Origin: Plumapathes pennacea | Lineage: Eukaryota; Cnidaria; Anthozoa; Antipatharia; Myriopathidae | DNA length: 64,000 nucleotides | Direction of reading: 5' to 3' | Assembly (NCBI GenBank): GCA_964036295.1 | Contig: OZ038464.1 | Span: forward strand, 4,529,501-4,593,500 | Shown here: positions 1 to 11,439 of the stretch, one piece after another | Numbering within the stretch: the first letter of the stretch is position 1 | Layout of the letters: the number at the start of each line of letters is the position of its first letter | The notes under the pieces: model-generated | The model's database searches: none | What the model was told of the DNA's origin: nothing | The model's input: only the letters and a program-made list of their open reading frames with translations | Translations under genes and position numbers: made by a program

Positions 1-227
1 ATTTTGTTCAAATATAGTATTGTCCACTTAAGCTATGATATCACTAAAAATATTTTTCCCAGTTAAATCGAATTCCATCAAACCATTGCTGATTGACAGC
101 TGCAGCTTTTCTCGAAGTTTTATATATAGGAGTCGCATTAAAGCCAAAAAAAGTTATGATCCAAAGTTTGTGAAGGACGAGTGCACCCGAAATTTCAACG
201 GAGCCAGGGTTCTACCAAATGTGTTAA

Positions 228-418
228 CTCTTACACTCTCAAGTGATCAACCTCAATTTTCTCCTTCAGTTTCTCACTAGACATATATCATATAGAAAGG
301 AGAACTTGGCTTTTGATGGCTTGCACAGATGAAAGATGATTGAAATAATAATTCTCGGTACTTAACTTATACAGTAAAAGTTGGGAGAATCTGCATTTTG
401 AGCTTGAGAGTGAAAAGA
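228..418 (+). mobile_element. TTAA-flanked MITE (family M1)
   Basis: A 191-bp element lies between TTAA at 224-227 and TTAA at 419-422. Its left end reads like CTCTTACACTCTCAAGTGAT and its right end like its imperfect inverse. Relatives occur at 4797, 10591, 33351, 36570 and, more decayed, at about 7010, 9730, 13140, 13730 and 40143. No coding capacity is seen. TTAA duplication suggests piggyBac-type mobilisation, which is an inference. Confidence 0.6.
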
Positions 419-1871
419 TTAATTTGTCCGCATTAAACTGATTTGGCTTCAGTGTTTCAGGTCAGCTGAAGTTGTCTTCTTCATCAAACGGCGATTCCTC
501 TGTAACATAACCGATGAGGGATCGTGAGGTTTTGATTGTCGTCTATCTCTTGCGCAAATGATACTTATACTGAGTGTGGCGTCATGCACCCCATAAACAT
601 AGAAACAGGATTAAAACGGCCATTTGTTTACACATTTTCCCGTCCATTTCATCCACTCCAGTGCTGAATTGTTTATTCATTTGCTGCACTTTGTGAGTCT
701 ATCTCGTGTACTTTAATTGTTTTCAATTTTCTTGTCCATTTCTGCATCTTGTGACTCTGTCTCGTGTCTTTACTGTTTCTCTATCATCAGCATTTTTAGC
801 AATCTGCATTAATTTCCACGCCCTCGTATGTAGTCATACGCCCCCCGAAAGAAAGCTAGAAGTTGAAAGTCTTGGCCCGTCAAGCTTGGATGCGCGCGCA
901 ACCTTGAGATTGAATATGAACTAGTGCGGGGCATCCCACCTGAACAATGTTTGGAAAACCTATCGGTGCAACTGAACTACAAGTGGCTAGCTAATTTCAC
1001 TGCGTTTTTTTAAAAAGGTCCAGTATTAATGTGCAGTTTCTAATACAATAGTTCAGTCAAAAGAGTTCCAACTTTTGGCGGCACGATAAAAGAATTCCCC
1101 CAGTTGCGCTTGGGAGATTTGTCACCTTATAAGGTCATTGTTATTTACTCTGTGTATAGTCAAGCGACCGTGGGTACGGTATCGCGGCTTGACAACTCTT
1201 ACTACTTATAAATAGTTCGGTGTTAAACCATTCAAACAATTTTGCATCATAGTAAAGGTCATGGTGCAAAAGGAGGTCAACCATGCTCGTGAGGATCAGA
1301 TACCCTGGGTGCCAGAGGTTTCTCGCTCTCGGAACCTCCGGCCTCGCCTCCGCAGCCCTCCTCCGCCCGTGGTTTCGCCCCCAGCCCTACGCGGCCGCGC
1401 AGCTCGGAGCTTCCGAGAACAAAAAACTCGGTTATCTCGAACTCCTCGCAATAAACTTGGTATAAAATTACCTTTAGTGAGAACCCCGCTATCTCAATTC
1501 CCCACTGTCTCGAACTATTTCTCGCTTCCCTTGAGAGTTCGAGATACCGGGTTTCTACTGAAATTGTAATTTGCAAATATTCTGCATGGCAGTACCAGAT
1601 TAATAAAAAAAGTTGAACAATAAAAAGTAAATACTAGTGAGAAATAGGATAAATTTATCAAACAGGTGGAATGGCGTACTCGGTTTGTCTGGTATAAGGC
1701 AGACACTATGAAGCACATATGGAAGAAGGGCATGAATGAAGAAGCTCATATTAGACCTATCGGACCTTAAGAACAAATTTGGATTCGTTTCTTGCAGTAC
1801 AATCGGTGGTTTCCAGTTTCGATTTGGTATTGGAAAATATGTATGCTTTATATATTTTACACGATGGTGCT

Positions 1872-1925
1872 TTTTGTTTGTTTATTTGTTTGTTTGTTTG
1901 TTTGTTTTGTTTTGTTTTGTTTTGT
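1872..1925. repeat. TTTG/TTTTG simple repeat
   Basis: A run of TTTG and then TTTTG units. The paralogous position near 35,005 has far fewer units, so the tract has changed length since the duplication. Confidence 0.8.
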
Positions 1926-2103
1926 TGTTTAGTTCTGCATTACAAATTGTTAAAAAGGATTGCTTTTTTTTCTTCAGGTGTAGATAATTTAGGATGAACT
2001 TCTTTTAACTGAAAGTGCACGAAAAAAATAGATTAAATATAAATTAAAATGTGGACTGGGTGAGTCTATTTAGCACAACGTTTCTTCTTACATGAAGTTC
2101 TTC

Positions 2104-2466
2104 TTAATGAAGCGTTAGGTTAAACGCTTTCGTCCTCACTAGTGATGCACTGATTGGCTGGTTCAATTGCGTCATGTTGATTTCTGCTTGATTCTTCTTG
2201 GTTTTAGAACAGAAAACAAGGGAAGACATTGCTCTTCTAAAATCTGGAATCCGGAAGCAATAGATGATGGGATTCATGAAAGAGTTGCTGTACTGAAGCA
2301 GTTTAACGCCTTCATCTGGAAACACTCGTAAAATAATATTTGTCAAACTAGGTTGGTAATAACTTGAAAAATAAAGGACGCTCTATGGAAGCCACGCTAC
2401 AAGAAAAATGATCGTTGTGATCAGCAGTGTAGTGGCAAGTCGCCGGTCTTGCTTTGCGTGTGCGCT
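2104..2466 (-). pseudogene. Truncated GPCR pseudogene (C-terminal part only)
   Basis: Read on the minus strand this gives the C-terminal part of a rhodopsin-type receptor, including NPIIYCFRIPDFRRA from TM7 and helix 8. It is the paralogue of the intact receptor at 35,130-36,173. All sequence corresponding to about 35,597-36,496 is missing: from the bases encoding the start of TM6 the match jumps straight to the region upstream of the intact start codon, so the N-terminus and TM1-TM5 are gone. A short GT repeat marks the deletion junction at about 2,467-2,487. A Gln codon after LTLH has become a stop (TAA), which removes the last 40 or so residues. It cannot encode a seven-helix receptor. Confidence 0.85.
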
Positions 2467-2846
2467 TTTTGTGTGTGTGTGTGTGTTTCTTGTGCACAAC
2501 TTGTGTTATAGAAAATGCATTGAACTAGTTTATAGCTGAGTATCGAGTCCTTTAATACTAAATGTGAACAAGCATCCCTTGTAACCATACAAGTCTCTTA
2601 ATTTTCTGATTTTTAAAATCTCTCCACTTAGTTTCCGACTCTGGGACCAATTCACCCATGAAACCTGGAAGAATTATTATATTTTAGGTGTGCTCTTTTT
2701 TTTTTTTTTTTTTTTTTTTTTGCAACAAGGTTATCGTTTATTAATTTGCAGAATAATTTTCCACAAAATCGACATATGGCTGAATAAACCACGAATTTTA
2801 AATATATACCACAAATCACAATCATAGAACTACATGTAACTATGCC

Positions 2847-4740
2847 TTGGAGTTTCCGACGCGAGGACATGTAGAAGTGGACACACTCGGGGATGCCGAC
2901 GCGAGGACTCGTAGAAGTTCGTTATTTATCTATAACTACTTACAGTGGGGCCTGGAATCTGGCCAGTTTGACATCAGCACAAGAAAAGAAAATATTTACC
3001 TCGCCAAACTTCGCGTGTATTACCGGGAAAAATTAGCTCGCGTAAATTTAGGTGTATTTACCTCACTCTTGCATAAATGCGGGCGGTTGATCGACGTGTC
3101 TTTCTGCTGTTGCTTTCTTGTGACGTTTCCGGGATTGAGGGCTTGCACGGACGGACGACTGGGATGGTATTTTGGTCTCGTGTTGTCACTACATTCCATG
3201 CTATCTTCATTTTAGAATCAAGAAACAAGACACAAGAAAAACTATATTTAATATAAGCAATTTCCACGTTAGCTATGAATTGTTGAAAATAATAACAACA
3301 AAAAACACAAGAACGTAAACAAGAGTAAGAGGAGCAAGGGGCCCATGAGAAGAAAAAATACGATTGAAAAAGTGACAAAAATATTTCTACCACGTCACTC
3401 TCACCTTGTACACAAACCGAACACAAAGCTTGTTGGGCGGATAAAGTCATTTCCTTTCCCCATTGGCAGTTGAAACTAAATGACAAAGCACAAGTGTTTT
3501 AAAACACAGCCGTAACCCAAAAAATATGCAAAACTCCAAGCTGAGTAAATGCTCCAATGTCATGTGTACGAAACATTTCTTTTTGCAGCAATGAAGGGCT
3601 TTGTTCGTGCTGCGTTAATCAAGCTATCATCAATTTCTCAATTTAAACATAATTTGTTCGAAATATTGTAGCCAGACTCTCCCCATAATTATTAGCTTTT
3701 AGTCGAACTGTTTGTCAGCCAAAGTACGTTTTGAGTCAGCAAACATTCTTGCACAAAGAGAAATCTGGCATACAAAAATGGCGACCGAACTTCGGCAGGC
3801 AACAGTGGCGCGGTTTCTCAAAAGTACAAATTAACCTTGGCAGCAAATTTCAGAGATTGTGGAGAAGCCAGTTTCACAGATAATGCAATTTGATATTTTT
3901 GACCGAATAACGTCAACAGTGTCAAAGTAAAACTAAAGAAACTCACCGGAATGTTGGGCGTCCCGCTGTCCACTCACGGTGGCAAAGTTTGAATCGCCCG
4001 CGCTGCTCAGAAACATCTGCATCTTGTTGCTTGACTGAAGCGAAGACACGATAAAAAATGTTGCCTTTCTTTGCTGGTGTGGCTTTGATTGGAGCTTCGT
4101 TAAAGTAGTTGTTCTGCTGGTGGCTCGAAGCTTCGTTCTTCGGCCATTGCGAAGTTGTTGTGACTTTGAAATTAAAATGTGCAGAATATGCTAACATATG
4201 ATTGGCAGTTTGGCGCAAAGTGGCACGTGCAGCACGTGCGCTGGAATTAAGAAATATAAGGCTAATTTATTCCAATTTCTTGGCGTTTCTGTGCATATGT
4301 TGTGGAAACTGGAGGCACTCGAAAAATGTTTATACGGGTAGACTCCGCCAAGACTTTCAACCCTCGCGACCCTTGGGGTCGAAATGGTAACCCTTTTATA
4401 AACCTGTAGTAAAAAAAATTCCCCGCTTTTATTCTTTTGAATAGGAAAACGTCTAAAAGAAACCGCACGAAGCCCGCTCGGGAACGCGACTTTTGCAAAC
4501 TTCTCAATCGCTGGTTTCTTCGCGTATATATCTGAGTCTGTGCTCGCTTTGTACATGGCGGCGATTGCTGCCGGGTCCCCTGTTTTTGTCGGATTTCTGT
4601 CGCTCGTCTTTTCTCAGACAGATTTGCCGTTGTTCACTAGTCTCGCCTCGCCCTTGATCTCTCCCTTTGTTTTTAAAGGCGACCTTTCTCTCTAGACTGT
4701 TACGTTCTGTGTTACCAGTTTTTAAACTTGTTTGTTTGCC
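2847..4740. other. Duplicated noncoding stretch, no gene recognised
   Basis: This repeats at about 37,700-39,640. It starts with two units of a short tandem repeat built on TTTCCGACGCGAGGACTCG. Open frames exist on both strands but are not preserved between the two copies. An ATG followed by GGCGGCGATTGC at 4,555 is conserved at 39,453 in CpG-rich surroundings and might be a 5' exon or UTR, but nothing downstream supports a gene. Confidence 0.5.
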
Positions 4741-4796
4741 AGCGCTGTACACTAGAATGTTTAAATCTTTTTCCTGGAGTCCACCAAATGTGTTAA

Positions 4797-4996
4797 CCCT
4801 TACATTCACAAGTGATCAACTTCAAGTTTCTCCTTGAGTTTCTCACAAGAAATTTATCATACTGAAAGAAAAACGTGGCTCTTGATAACTTGCTCAGATG
4901 AAAGTTGATTGAAACTTCAATTCTCTCTACATCACTCATACACTTCTTTTTAAAGGGTTGGGAGAATCTGCATTCTGAGACTGGGATTGTAAGGAT
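4797..4996 (+). mobile_element. Family M1 MITE copy
   Basis: The left border is TTAA at 4793-4796 followed by CCCTTACATTCACAAGTGAT. The right TTAA has decayed to TCAA. Its M1 paralogue in the other duplication copy is split by another MITE at 39,709. Confidence 0.5.
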
Positions 4997-5212
4997 CAAC
5001 TTGTCCGTGTAAAACTGATTTGGCTTTTAAATTAGTGTTTCATATTATTGTTGTTACCGCTTAGTTGAAATCGTCTTCTTTACCAAACGGCTCTCTCCAA
5101 GAAATCTCAAAAATACTATTTTAGGCCTACATAGCCGATAATGGATCGTTACGCTTTGATTGTCACCTTTTTCTTGCGCAAAATGATACTTATAATGATG
5201 CTTTTTTTCAAT

Positions 5213-7770
5213 TTGTCGTGGTTTAACCGACCTTCTTAATTGCTTTTTTAATTACTAAGCAAAGGACTTGTATTCACGCTCCATGGAATTGTTCACAGTT
5301 GAAAATAGTGGAAGAGAAAGACAAAAAAGACATATTGCAGCAAAAACGTGAGTACGAACAGAAGCTGAGCGAACAGAGCAGCATGTTGATGATGACTGAA
5401 ATGAAAGAGAAGAGAGACGCCGTGATGAAAATACGTTAAAAAGAACGTGAACGGAATGAGCTAACCAGAAACATAGATCGGGAAGCATTTGCAAAACAGA
5501 GGAAGAATGAGAGCGAGATGTTTTGAACCCAGATGAATCAAGAACACAAGGCAAACGACGCTCGATTTAACAGATTGAGAAAATGAAATATTGGCGCAGG
5601 GCGTAAAGCAAGCAGCTGCTCGAGAGAAAAAAATAGGAGCATAAGATTCAGAGGCAACAGTTGGGAGATTGTATGAGAGAACTCTCTGGGATCGCTTGTG
5701 GAACAAAAAGGTTTAGAAAATTAAAACACGTCTTAAAAAGCCGTCTTTTCACAGTGCAGCATAACAGTAGAGGCCAGAAGTTTCTACTAGTAGATTCTAT
5801 GTATATATCAATGTAACATGAATCTAGATTATTAGTTTTGTGATAATACGGAAGAACTAGAGTAGAATCAATAAGAGTAAGAGCATATGCACTGTGCGGT
5901 ATTGCAGGGAGTCTTGTGTTACCAGGCCTGAGTTTACTGCAAAAAATTTGACCCGAGATATTTTAGATTGGAGCCGTTCACTTCCACTTTGATTTAGGAG
6001 TAGGAATGGAACGAGCTACAATGTGAGTCTAATTATGGCTCTGACGCACGCGGAAATCCACGCGAGGTTGGGCAACTCCCCCGTTGGTTTCGTTTAGCAC
6101 TCGGTCGAAGCTCGACAAAGGTTCAACGCGCTATTGGTGGTATTATAATATATTGCAGTAACAAGTCCCGCCCTCCAACAGGTAAGAGACTCCATGAAAC
6201 AGAAAACAATGATTACACCTCTGAGCCCAGGCACAATTTGTAGTTTTGGCTTTAGCTTCTTTCATTAATCCGACACTTGTTCGAGGACGGCGAAAACGAA
6301 GATTATTGTGAGCTCTGACTGTTTGCTGGCCGCCTTCGATTGGGCGGCCTTGACACGCGAACAAAAACGCGTACATGCATTTTTCGTGGATACGGGTTGA
6401 CAACTTAAAATCTATAGCGGTAGGGTAACCGTCTCGTTGGCGATTCATCACGTATATACAGTTTGGATCAAGATCTAGTAGTAAGTTCAACAGTTGCAGT
6501 CAAACTCTTGTTCCGCTTTTCAAACAGTCAGGATTGCGTGATTAAAAAATCCAATATGTTTCCGCGTCTAGGAAAAGCACTGTTGTTTTTCTTTGAGTGA
6601 ACACTCTGGCTTTAATATGATCGCTTATTGTACACAAAGTATCGCTGAGATTGCCGTGACTTTTGTGAACGTTTCTGTTTGACCGCCATAATTCACCACA
6701 GGGCATTTTTGAGATAATATTTATACAACTTTGGGCAGGTTCAGTTGTGGTTTAACAGTAGGGGTGTGAACTTGTGTCACGACAGCAAACTTTACTAATG
6801 TTGTGAGAGAAACTTCTGTATTGACAAGCACAACATTTGCTCGTAACCCATTTTTAAGATTTCTCTTAGCGGTAAAAGTAAATCAAACTACTTGGTCTGG
6901 ACGTAGCGTGTCATTTTGCTTTTCTCTTTAGACACGACTGGCGTTGCCAGTGAGCTCGTTGGGTGGGGTCGAAACCAGAAGAAACTAAAATGGAAAGTAG
7001 GGACAAGAGCGAGACTCCCAAAAGGGACTCTCAGTTTCTCACCAGAAAAATTCATACAGTATAGAGAACTTGACTATTGACATCTTGCTCAAATGAAACC
7101 TATTACTATAAATTGTCATTACAACACTCATACTCTTGCTTCTTAAAGGTGGAGCGACACTGCATTTTGAGCTTTGGAGTAAAAAGTTAGCCAGCTAGAA
7201 AAGAGTAATGCGTGACCTAACTTTTCGTGCTCACTCGATTTTGGCAGTTTGACTTTGAACACTTATTCCAATCACAGGGCACGATAATCTAGCCTTCGCT
7301 TCAATACTTATGTACATTTTTGTACTGAATGCGTTTCTTCAGCAGAACAGTCCCTAAAAAATCTCCCAGCAACTGATTAAAATCACCTATTTTTTTCCGG
7401 CCGGAAATAACAAAGTACTGCTTCCAGGCTTTGGAATACATATTTTTCGGCCGCACAAAGCGGCAGGTGAAAACTCTGTCCATTTTCGCAGGCTATGTAA
7501 GACTCAGTTTTGCCAGCAACCCGAAATGAGCGCAATTTTTCTCAGCCAGCAGTGAAGGAAAAACAAAACGACTGCCAGCACAGGATGCTGTATGGAACAC
7601 ATATTTTGCAGAACAGCTCCAATGGGTGCTCCTCTAACAGGAGGCTTGTTTACAATATTATTGAGGTTTTGTTCACAGCGTGTTTAGTCATTTGTGACTA
7701 ACAAACTCAATACTCGAAACTATTTTGGTGTATTTTTAATTCTAGTATACAATTAACATATTTCTAAACA
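5213..7770 (+). repeat. Decayed tandem array, unit R1
   Basis: First of at least three large tandem units. The order is: coiled-coil exon remnant, a conserved spacer (copies near 5,810, 8,280, 12,040, 42,010), a segment around GGTAAGAGACTCCATGAAAC, a segment ending CACGTATATACAGTTTGGAT, then a region containing an M1-like MITE near 7,010 and AT-rich sequence. The units differ by many substitutions and indels, so the array is old. No intact reading frame was seen. Confidence 0.65.
5299..5755 (+). pseudogene. Coiled-coil exon remnant, copy A
   Basis: After a splice-acceptor-like GTTCACAG the plus strand reads as a highly charged heptad-like protein, including KREYEQKLSEQ, MTEMKEKRDAVMK and KANDARFNRL, interrupted by stop codons and a frameshift. 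Three relatives at about 7,790, 11,527 and 41,520 share the same phrases with different breaks. The composition (Lys/Glu/Arg/Gln, no Pro) indicates a coiled coil. It resembles C-terminal tails of cnidarian AIG1/GIMAP-type GTPases, but no GTPase domain is present nearby, so that is only a possibility. It is broken and not expected to be translated. Confidence 0.5.
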
Positions 7771-10279
7771 AAGGCTACACGATCGAGCGGAAGAAATATT
7801 TCAAAAAGAAGACAAATGGCATCAAAAACGTCAGTACGAACAGAAGCTGAGCGAACAAAAGAACACCGAGAGCAGCATGATGATGATGACTGAAATGAAA
7901 GAAAAGAGAGACGCCATGATGAAACACGTAAAAAAAAGGACGTGAACAGAATGAAAGAACCAGAAACATAAATCGGGAAGAATTTGAAAAAGAGCTGAAG
8001 AATGAACGTGAACTGTTTTGAACCCAGTTGAATGAAGAACGCAAGGCAAACGACGCTCTATTTAACAAATTAGAAAATGAAATTAGAGTGGGGTAAAGCA
8101 AGCAGCTGCTCAAGGGAAAAAGGAGCAGAAGAGTTAAAGGGAACAGTTGAGAGATTGTAAGACAGAACCCTTGGGGATCGCTTGTGGAACAAAAAGGTTG
8201 AGAAATTGAAGACGTCTAAGCTGTTTTCACAACGCAACACATAAATAGAGGCCAGAAGTTTCAAACTGTAGACTCTATGTATGTATTAATGTAACATGAA
8301 TCTAGATTATTAGTTTGGTGAGGATACGGAAGAACTAGAGTAGAATTGATAAAAGTAAGAACATATGCACTGTACTGTATTGCAGGAAGTACCCCCTCTC
8401 CCAGCCCCACATTCTGACCAATTCGTATAAAAATGGACCGCAGATGCCTGTTAAAACAAAACAATGTTGGAAACCCTAGTCTGGGGTCTTTATGTTTGCC
8501 ACCGTCTATACAATATTAAAGAAATGTACTACTTGTCAGCGTACAATGTTACTAGGGAGAAAGAACAAAAGAGAAGAACTGTGAGAAGCACGATACTGAC
8601 TACTGCAAATTGAGTACCGAGTCTCCTGTTACCAGGCCTGAATTTACTGCAAGTTTAGGTTGAAGCCGTTCACGTCCACTTTGATTTTGGGGTAGGAATG
8701 GGGCGAGCTGCGATGTGAGTTTAGTTATGGCTCTGACGCACTCGGAGATCCACACGAGGTTGGGCAACTCCCCCGTTGGTTTCGTTTAGCGCTCGGTCGA
8801 AACTAAACAAAGTTCCTGATCAACGTGCTTCTGATGGTATTATAACTTATTGCAGTAATTCCCGCTCTCCAAAAGGTAAGAGACTATGAAACAGAAAACA
8901 GCAATTACACCTCTGAGCCCAGGCACAACTCATATGAGGGCATCGTCCAGACTTGTAGTTTTGGCTTTAGCTTCTTTCACTAATCCGGAATTTGTTCGGA
9001 AACGGTGAAAACAAAGATTATTGCTAGCTCTGACTGTTTGCTGGCCGCCTTCGATTTGGCGGCCTTGACACTCGAACGAGAATGCGTATATACATTTCTC
9101 GTGGATACGGGTCGACAACTAAAAATCTGTAGCGGTGCGGTAACCGTCTCGTTCGCGATTCATCACGTATATACAGTTTGGATCGAGTCCTAGTAAGTTC
9201 AACAGCTGCAAGCAAGTTGCGCTCTTCAAACAGTCAAGATCGCGTGATTAAAAAGGTCTGATAGGTTTTCCACGTCTGAGGCAGCTGTACAAACCATTTT
9301 GCCTGTGCATGAAAAGCAAGGTGTTCTTTCTTTGAGTGTACAGCTTGGCTTCTAAATGATCGCATATTTTACACAAAGTATCGCTGAATCGCCGTGATCT
9401 TTAATTGTGAACGGTCAGAATTCATCACAAGGCATTTTTGCGATTATATTACAACTTTTGGCAGATTTAGTTGTGGTTTAAGAGCAGGGGTGTAAACTTG
9501 TGTCAAGACAGTAAAATTTTACTAATGTTGTGAGAGAAACTTCTGTACTGACGTTTACTCGTACCTCATTTTTAAGATTTCTCTTAGCGGTAAAAGTAAA
9601 TCAAACTATACTTGGTCTGGACGTAGCATGTCATTTTGCTTTTCTCTTTAGACACGACTGGCGTTGCCAGTGAGCCGTTGGGTAGGGTCGAGACCAGAAG
9701 AAACTAAAATGGAAAGTAGGGACAAGAGCGAGACTCCCAAAAGAGACTTTCAGTTTCTCACCAGAAAAATTTCACACAGTATAGAGAACTTTACTATTGA
9801 CACCTTGCTCAAATGAAACCTATTACTATAAATTGTCATTAAAACACTCATACTCTTGCTTTTTAAAGGTTGAGCGACTCTGCATTTTGAGCTTAGGAGT
9901 AAACGTTAGCCAGCAAGAAAAGAGTAAGCTTCATTTATAGTTTCATGTTCAGTCGATTTTGTCAGTTTGACTTTGAACACTTATTTCTAATCAGAGACCA
10001 CGATAATCTAGCCTTCGCTTCAATACTTATGTACAATTTCTTACTCAATGCGTTTCTATAATGAGGTTTTCGAGTATTCCCACTCCGTGACAAATATATA
10101 TTGACAGCGAGGAAAGTAACAGGAGGCTTGTTTACAATATTATTGCGGTTTTGTTCACAGCGTGTTTAGTTATTTGTGACTAACGAACTCAATGCTCAGA
10201 ACTATTTCAGTCTGTTTTAATTCTAGTATACAATTAACACTGCGAAACAAAGGCTACACGATCGAATGAAAGAAATATT
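7771..10279 (+). repeat. Decayed tandem array, unit R2
   Basis: Second large tandem unit with the same order of segments as R1: coiled-coil remnant at its start, the TATATACAG segment near 9,166, and an M1-like MITE near 9,730. It ends at GAAATATTTCA, where a 100-bp hairpin-ended insert begins. In R1 the same bases run straight into the next coiled-coil remnant. Confidence 0.65.
7790..8240 (+). pseudogene. Coiled-coil exon remnant, copy B
   Basis: The plus strand reads KRQYEQKLSEQ and MTEMKEKRDAMM, followed by frame breaks. It is the counterpart of the remnant at 5,299. The acceptor-like bases before the exon are replaced here by CGAGCGGAAGAAATATTTC, so the 5' edge differs from the other copies. 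It is noncoding in its present state. Confidence 0.5.
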
Positions 10280-10379
10280 TCAACAGGCACTGTATGATAG
10301 CCGGATCAAAGCATTTTGACAACTGTCACGCTCACATGCAGCATAAACATGTAATATTTCACAGAGCAGTGCCTGTTGA
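10280..10379. mobile_element. Short hairpin-ended insert
   Basis: A 100-bp segment bounded by the inverted pair TCAACAGGCACTG and CAGTGCCTGTTGA. It sits where unit R2 breaks off, so it marks an insertion or recombination point. It is too short to encode anything. Confidence 0.45.
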
Positions 10380-10590
10380 GTCTTAAACAGCGAGAATAGA
10401 TATTTTCGTCACGGAAACGGTTATACTTTTGGCGAAAAAACTTTACAGAACAGCTACAGTATGTACGAGGCAGCAGATGTCAAGTACAGTGTAAAGCATA
10501 TTAAAACCATCATTGTTTACAGCTAAGTTTTGCCAGCGCTGTACAGTAGAATGTTTAAACCTTTTTCCTGGAGCCTACCAAATGTGTTAA

Positions 10591-10789
10591 CCCTTGCAAT
10601 CCCAAGTGATAAACCTCAAGCTTCTCCTTCAGTTTTTCACTAAAAATTTATCGTACTGAAAGGAGAACGTGGCTCTTGATAACTTGCTTAGATGAAGGCT
10701 GATTGAAACTTCAATTCTCTCTACATCACTCATACATTTATTTTTAAAAGATTGGGAGAATCTGCATTTTGAGCTTGGAAGTGAAAAGG
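10591..10789 (+). mobile_element. Family M1 MITE copy with TTAA on both sides
   Basis: TTAA at 10587-10590 and 10790-10793 flank a 199-bp element. The right end GCTTGGAAGTGAAAAGG is the imperfect inverse of the left end. Confidence 0.6.
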
Positions 10790-11439
10790 TTAATTTGTCT
10801 GTGTAAAACTGATTTGGCTTTAGTGCTTCATATTATTGTTGTTGCCGCTTAGTTGAAATCTTCTTCTTTACCAAACGGCTCTCCAAGAAAATTCAAAAAT
10901 ACTATTTTAGGCCTAAATAGCCAATAATTGATCGTGACGCTTTAGTTGTCACCTTTGTCTTGCGAAAAATGATACTTCTAATCTGAGTGAGGCCCCATGA
11001 ACAAAGCAATTGGATTAAAACGGCCGCTTGTTTACACTTTATTTTTGTTCATTTCCGTCCACTCCAATGCTGAGATGTTTGCTCATTTCTATATTTTGTG
11101 AGTCTATCTTGTGTCTTTACTATTTCTCTATCCGAATATCTGCATTTCTAGTCGTCTGTATTTTGTAATAAAGGCAAATTGATGACGATAACGAGAACAT
11201 AGCGGACTTTTCGTCAGTCCTTACACATAAAGGTGAACGCCCGGTAAACATTCAGAAACGGTATGGTGTCGCGGTTCAACTACTCTGACAGGTTTCGGGG
11301 ACAACTTGTGCCATACTTTTTTTTTAAATATGCAAGACACACAGTAATTTTGTGAACAACAAGATACTAATTAAGCTAAATGTATAGTTAGAATAGCTTA
11401 ACTAGAAAATATAAGTTGTAATTGCCTTTGAAAATATTG

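Larger units (their letters stand above)
1..5210. repeat. Left copy of the long segmental duplication
   Basis: This stretch repeats from base 33,128 onwards with only scattered substitutions and a few indels. Base 1 corresponds to 33,128, and the match runs through the GPCR tract and on to about 4,795 against 39,705. It begins already inside the repeat, so the duplicated unit extends left of the window. Apart from the GPCR remnant, no gene is supported here. A GC-rich patch at about 1,270-1,430 follows a TATAAATA motif at about 1,207, and both are conserved in the other copy, but a recent duplication explains that without function. The two copies differ by a 900-bp GPCR deletion, a TTAA-flanked MITE and different numbers of a short tandem repeat. 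Confidence 0.85.

Noticed and set aside
1261-1569. 102-codon frame after a TATA-like motif, conserved at 34,386
   Set aside because: The conservation is explained by recent duplication. The composition is that of GC-rich repeat DNA, it ends in a pogo-like element fragment, and opposite and alternative frames are equally open.
5255-5706. Minus-strand open frames over the coiled-coil remnants (also 7,775-8,113 and 11,517-11,810)
   Set aside because: The plus strand carries the charged coiled-coil protein pattern; the Ser/Phe-rich minus frames are its antisense shadow.
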